DNA from: Microbacterium schleiferi
GTDB taxonomy: Bacteria; Actinomycetota; Actinomycetes; Actinomycetales; Microbacteriaceae
Direction of reading: 5' to 3'
Assembly (NCBI RefSeq): GCF_015565955.1
Contig: NZ_CP064760.1
Coordinates: 1,550,001 to 1,614,000 of the forward strand
Length of the DNA stretch: 64,000 bases
Positions 61,740 to 64,000 of the stretch are shown here, piece after piece. How positions within the stretch are numbered: position 1 is the stretch's first letter; each line of letters starts with the position of its first letter. The notes under the pieces were generated by a model. That model was not told the origin of the DNA, made no database searches, and was given only the letters and a program-made list of their open reading frames with translations. Both the position numbers and the translations under genes were made by a program.

Positions 61740-63742
61740 GCGAGATCCTCGGCCGTATCCACGAGGGTGCGCTCGGCGATCGCCGTGAGGATGCGGTCGA
61801 TCGCCTCGTCGACCGGGATGCCGTTGGTCTGGGTGCCGTCGCGGAAGCGGAACGAGACCGTGCCTGCGGAGCGGTCTTGCTCCCCCGCAATGAGCTGGAT
61901 CGGCACCTTCTGGGTGGTGTGGGTGCGGATCTTCTTCTGCATGCGATCGTCGGAGTGATCGACCTCGGCGCGCACCCCGCGAGTCCGCAGGCGCGCGACG
62001 ATCTCGTCGAGGTAGTCGCCGTACTCCCCCGCGACGGGGATCGCGACGACCTGCGTCGGCGAAAGCCACACCGGGAAGGCCCCCGCGTAGTGCTCGAGGA
62101 GGATCGCGAAGAAACGCTCGATCGAGCCGAACAGCGCACGATGGATCATGACCGGGCGGTGCTTCGCGCCGTCGGGACCCGTGTACTCGAGCTCGAACCG
62201 CTCAGGCTGGTTGAAATCGAGCTGGATCGTCGACATCTGCCACGTGCGACCGATCGCATCACGTGCCTGCACCGAGATCTTCGGGCCGTAGAACGCCGCC
62301 CCGCCCGGGTCGGGGACGAGCTCGAGCCCGGATGCCTCAGCGACCTCGCGCAGTGTTTCGGTCGCCTCTGCCCAGAGCGCATCGTCGCCGATGAACTTGG
62401 GGTTGCCCTCTTCCTTCGTCGACAGCTCGAGGTAGAAGTCCTGCAGACCGTAGTCGCGCAGGACCGAGAGCACGAAGTCGAGGTTGCGGGTCAGCTCGTC
62501 ACGCACCTGGTCGGCGGTGACGTAGATGTGCGCGTCATCCTGCGTCATCCCTCGCACCCGGGTCAGACCCGCGAGGGTGCCGCTCTTTTCGTACCGGTAC
62601 ACGGTCCCGAACTCCGCCAGGCGCAGCGGCAGCTCGCGATAGCTGCGGCCGCGCGAACGGAAGATGAGGTTGTGGAACGGGCAGTTCATGGGCTTGAGGT
62701 AGTACTCCTGCCCCTGCCGGGTTACGTGTCCCTCAGCATCCACGATCTCGTCGAGCTCCATCGGCGGATACATGCCATCGGCGTACCACTGCAGGTGGCC
62801 GCTGGTCATGAAGAGATCGCTCTTGGTGATGTGCGGCGAATTGACCATCTCGTAGTCGGCGGCGAGCAGGCGCTGACGCATGTACTGCTCGATCTCGTAG
62901 CGGATGATGCCGCCCTTGGGGTGGAAGACCGCGAGCCCCGGCCCGATCTCATCGGGGAACGAGAACAGATCGAGTTCGGCGCCGAGCTTGCGGTGATCGC
63001 GGCGTGCGGCCTCTTCGAGGCGGTGCTGATACGCGCGTAGCTCGTCCTTGGTCGGCCACGCGGTGCCGTAGATGCGCTGGAGCTGCGGGTTCTTCTCACT
63101 CCCCCGCCAGTAGGCGCCGGCGACCCGGGTGAGATCCCAGCCGTTGCCGATCATGCGGGTGCCGGGCACGTGCGGGCCGCGGCAGAGGTCCTTCCAGGCC
63201 GTCTCGCCGTCGCGGGTCACGTTGTCGTAGATCGTCAGTTCAGCACCGCCGACTTCGACGGATGCCCCTTCTGCCGCATCCGCGCCGCCCTTGAGGCCGA
63301 TGAGCTCGAGCTTGAACGGCTCGTGAGCCAGCTCTACGCGCGCCTCATCCTCGGTGACGACGCGGCGCATGAAGCGCTGGCCCTCGCGGACGATGCGCTC
63401 CATCTCCTTCTTGATGGCCTTGAGATCCTCGGGAGTGAAGGGCTCGTCGACGCCGAAGTCGTAGTAGAAGCCGTCGGCGATCGGCGGACCGATCCCGAGG
63501 TTGGCCTGCGGACGGATGCGCTGCACGGCCTGCGCCAGCACGTGAGCTGTCGAGTGCCGAAGGATGTCGAGACCATCGGGGCTGTCGATCGTCACCGGTT
63601 CGACGGTGTCATCGGCCGTGACAACCGTCGCGAGATCCCGCAGCGTGCCGTTGACCCGCAGGGCCACCACGGAGCGATCGGAGAAGAGGGCGAAGCCGTC
63701 GGCGGGGTAGACCACGTCGGACGGGACGAGCGGTTGTGTCAC
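61736..63742 (-). CDS. thrS: Threonyl-tRNA synthetase
   Basis: Charges tRNA-Thr. The 668-residue protein has an N-terminal TGS-like segment, the editing domain ([13 protein letters not shown]), the class II catalytic core with the zinc cysteine in [37 protein letters not shown], and the anticodon-binding domain. The GTG at 63742 has AGGAG upstream. No T-box leader is visible in the 66-bp gap before it. Confidence 0.97.
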   Translation of the reverse strand: MTQPLVPSDVVYPADGFALFSDRSVVALRVNGTLRDLATVVTADDTVEPVTIDSPDGLDILRHSTAHVLAQAVQRIRPQANLGIGPPIADGFYYDFGVDEPFTPEDLKAIKKEMERIVREGQRFMRRVVTEDEARVELAHEPFKLELIGLKGGADAAEGASVEVGGAELTIYDNVTRDGETAWKDLCRGPHVPGTRMIGNGWDLTRVAGAYWRGSEKNPQLQRIYGTAWPTKDELRAYQHRLEEAARRDHRKLGAELDLFSFPDEIGPGLAVFHPKGGIIRYEIEQYMRQRLLAADYEMVNSPHITKSDLFMTSGHLQWYADGMYPPMELDEIVDAEGHVTRQGQEYYLKPMNCPFHNLIFRSRGRSYRELPLRLAEFGTVYRYEKSGTLAGLTRVRGMTQDDAHIYVTADQVRDELTRNLDFVLSVLRDYGLQDFYLELSTKEEGNPKFIGDDALWAEATETLREVAEASGLELVPDPGGAAFYGPKISVQARDAIGRTWQMSTIQLDFNQPERFELEYTGPDGAKHRPVMIHRALFGSIERFFAILLEHYAGAFPVWLSPTQVVAIPVAGEYGDYLDEIVARLRTRGVRAEVDHSDDRMQKKIRTHTTQKVPIQLIAGEQDRSAGTVSFRFRDGTQTNGIPVDEAIDRILTAIAERTLVDTAEDLA

Positions 63743-63769
63743 AGCGAACTCCTGGGCGATGTCAGCTTC

Positions 63770-63785
63770 CAGGCTACCGAGCCTG
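63770..63785 (-). terminator. Small hairpin in the thrS leader
   Basis: CAGGCT and AGCCTG form a perfect 6-bp stem around ACCG between the unrecognised upstream gene and thrS. It is either that gene's weak terminator or a leader structure. Confidence 0.4.
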
Positions 63786-63808
63786 ACGGGGGCATCTGAC
63801 CAGGTGGT

Positions 63809-64000
63809 TCACATGATCTGCCCGATGTAGGAGTACTTGACGAAGACCTCGGGCGCGAGCCCGGCCTCGTCAAGAACTCCTTGCACCGCTGCCATCATGT
63901 AGCGCGAGTCCCACCCCATGTACAGGTGGTGGTCATTGTCCAGGCTGTCCCAGTCACCGTTCCAGGCGCGGTCGTCATAGACAGGTCCGCCGCGCTTCGA
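63809..64000 (-). CDS. C-terminal end of an unrecognised protein (partial)
   Basis: The last 63 residues of a minus-strand gene that runs off the window. The visible part is rich in aromatic residues and aspartate (DDRAWNGDWDSLDNDHH, YMGWDSRYMMAAVQG) and ends VFVKYSYIGQIM. Codon usage is GC-rich at third positions like its neighbours, and the frame is open to the window edge. I do not recognise the family. Confidence 0.6.
   Translation of the reverse strand, partial: SKRGGPVYDDRAWNGDWDSLDNDHHLYMGWDSRYMMAAVQGVLDEAGLAPEVFVKYSYIGQIM

Noticed and set aside
63743..63808. T-box leader upstream of thrS
   Set aside because: The gap is only 66 bp, too short for a T-box, and no T-box consensus is visible.

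Overview
This is a very GC-rich chromosomal segment with strongly GC-biased third codon positions, many GTG starts, clear GGAGG-type ribosome binding sites and almost all genes on the minus strand. The gene families and their order (thrS-HIT, pdxST-yebC-ruvCAB-yajC-secDF-relA, alaS-ruvX-mltG-aroECKB-aroQ-efp-nusB-pyrRBC-carAB-pyrF-gmk-rpoZ-metK-priA-fmt-rsmB-rpe-hisEGFI-trpCBA-lgt-gltBD-pyk) point to an actinomycete of the family Microbacteriaceae, probably Microbacterium or a close relative. The window is core metabolism and information processing. I see no prophage, insertion sequence, CRISPR array, tRNA or rRNA.

Layout, following minus-strand transcription from right to left. 61-64 kb: the end of an unrecognised gene, thrS and a HIT-family nucleotide phosphorylase. 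57-61 kb: a vitamin B6 locus with pdxS-pdxT on the minus strand and, divergently, a MocR/PdxR-type regulator and a pyridoxal kinase. 51-57 kb: yebC, ruvCAB, yajC-secD-secF. 45-51 kb: relA, an orphan AbiEi-like gene, a DUF349 gene and rarA. 34-45 kb: rpsD, a small membrane-anchored protein, alaS, ruvX, mltG and the shikimate set aroE-aroC-aroK-aroB-(GNAT)-aroQ. 31-34 kb: efp, nusB and a metallo-beta-lactamase/Rieske fusion. 22-31.5 kb: an unbroken overlapping pyrimidine operon pyrR-pyrB-pyrC-membrane protein-carA-carB-pyrF-gmk, with a PyrR-binding RNA hairpin at its head. 15-22 kb: rpoZ, metK, priA, fmt, rsmB, rpe. 9-15 kb: hisE-G-F-I, then trpC-B-A without trpE, then lgt. 0-8 kb: gltB, gltD, pyk and a small SHOCT membrane protein followed by duplicated terminator hairpins.

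The main caution is that twelve genes (gltD, trpB, priA, metK, aroQ, aroK, aroC, ruvX, the DUF349 gene, relA, pdxS and the pdxR-like gene) are each broken by a single missing base in a G/C run. Adding one G or C restores the family sequence exactly. Because these are mostly essential genes and the defect is always the same, I read this as systematic homopolymer contraction in the sequencing or assembly, not real decay. They are listed as broken genes because that is what the bases show.

The most interesting local structure is a 20-bp unit repeated three times between priA and fmt. It makes two seven-codon mini-ORFs, each with its own Shine-Dalgarno sequence, chained by ATGA stop/start overlaps. 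Other points are the PyrR leader hairpin that masks the pyrR ribosome binding site, an mIHF-Gmk fusion, the MBL-Rieske fusion, a perfect 14-bp palindrome between the divergent pdxS and pdxR-like genes, the precise absence of trpE, and tandem repeats at the 3' end of rpsD and after the SHOCT gene.
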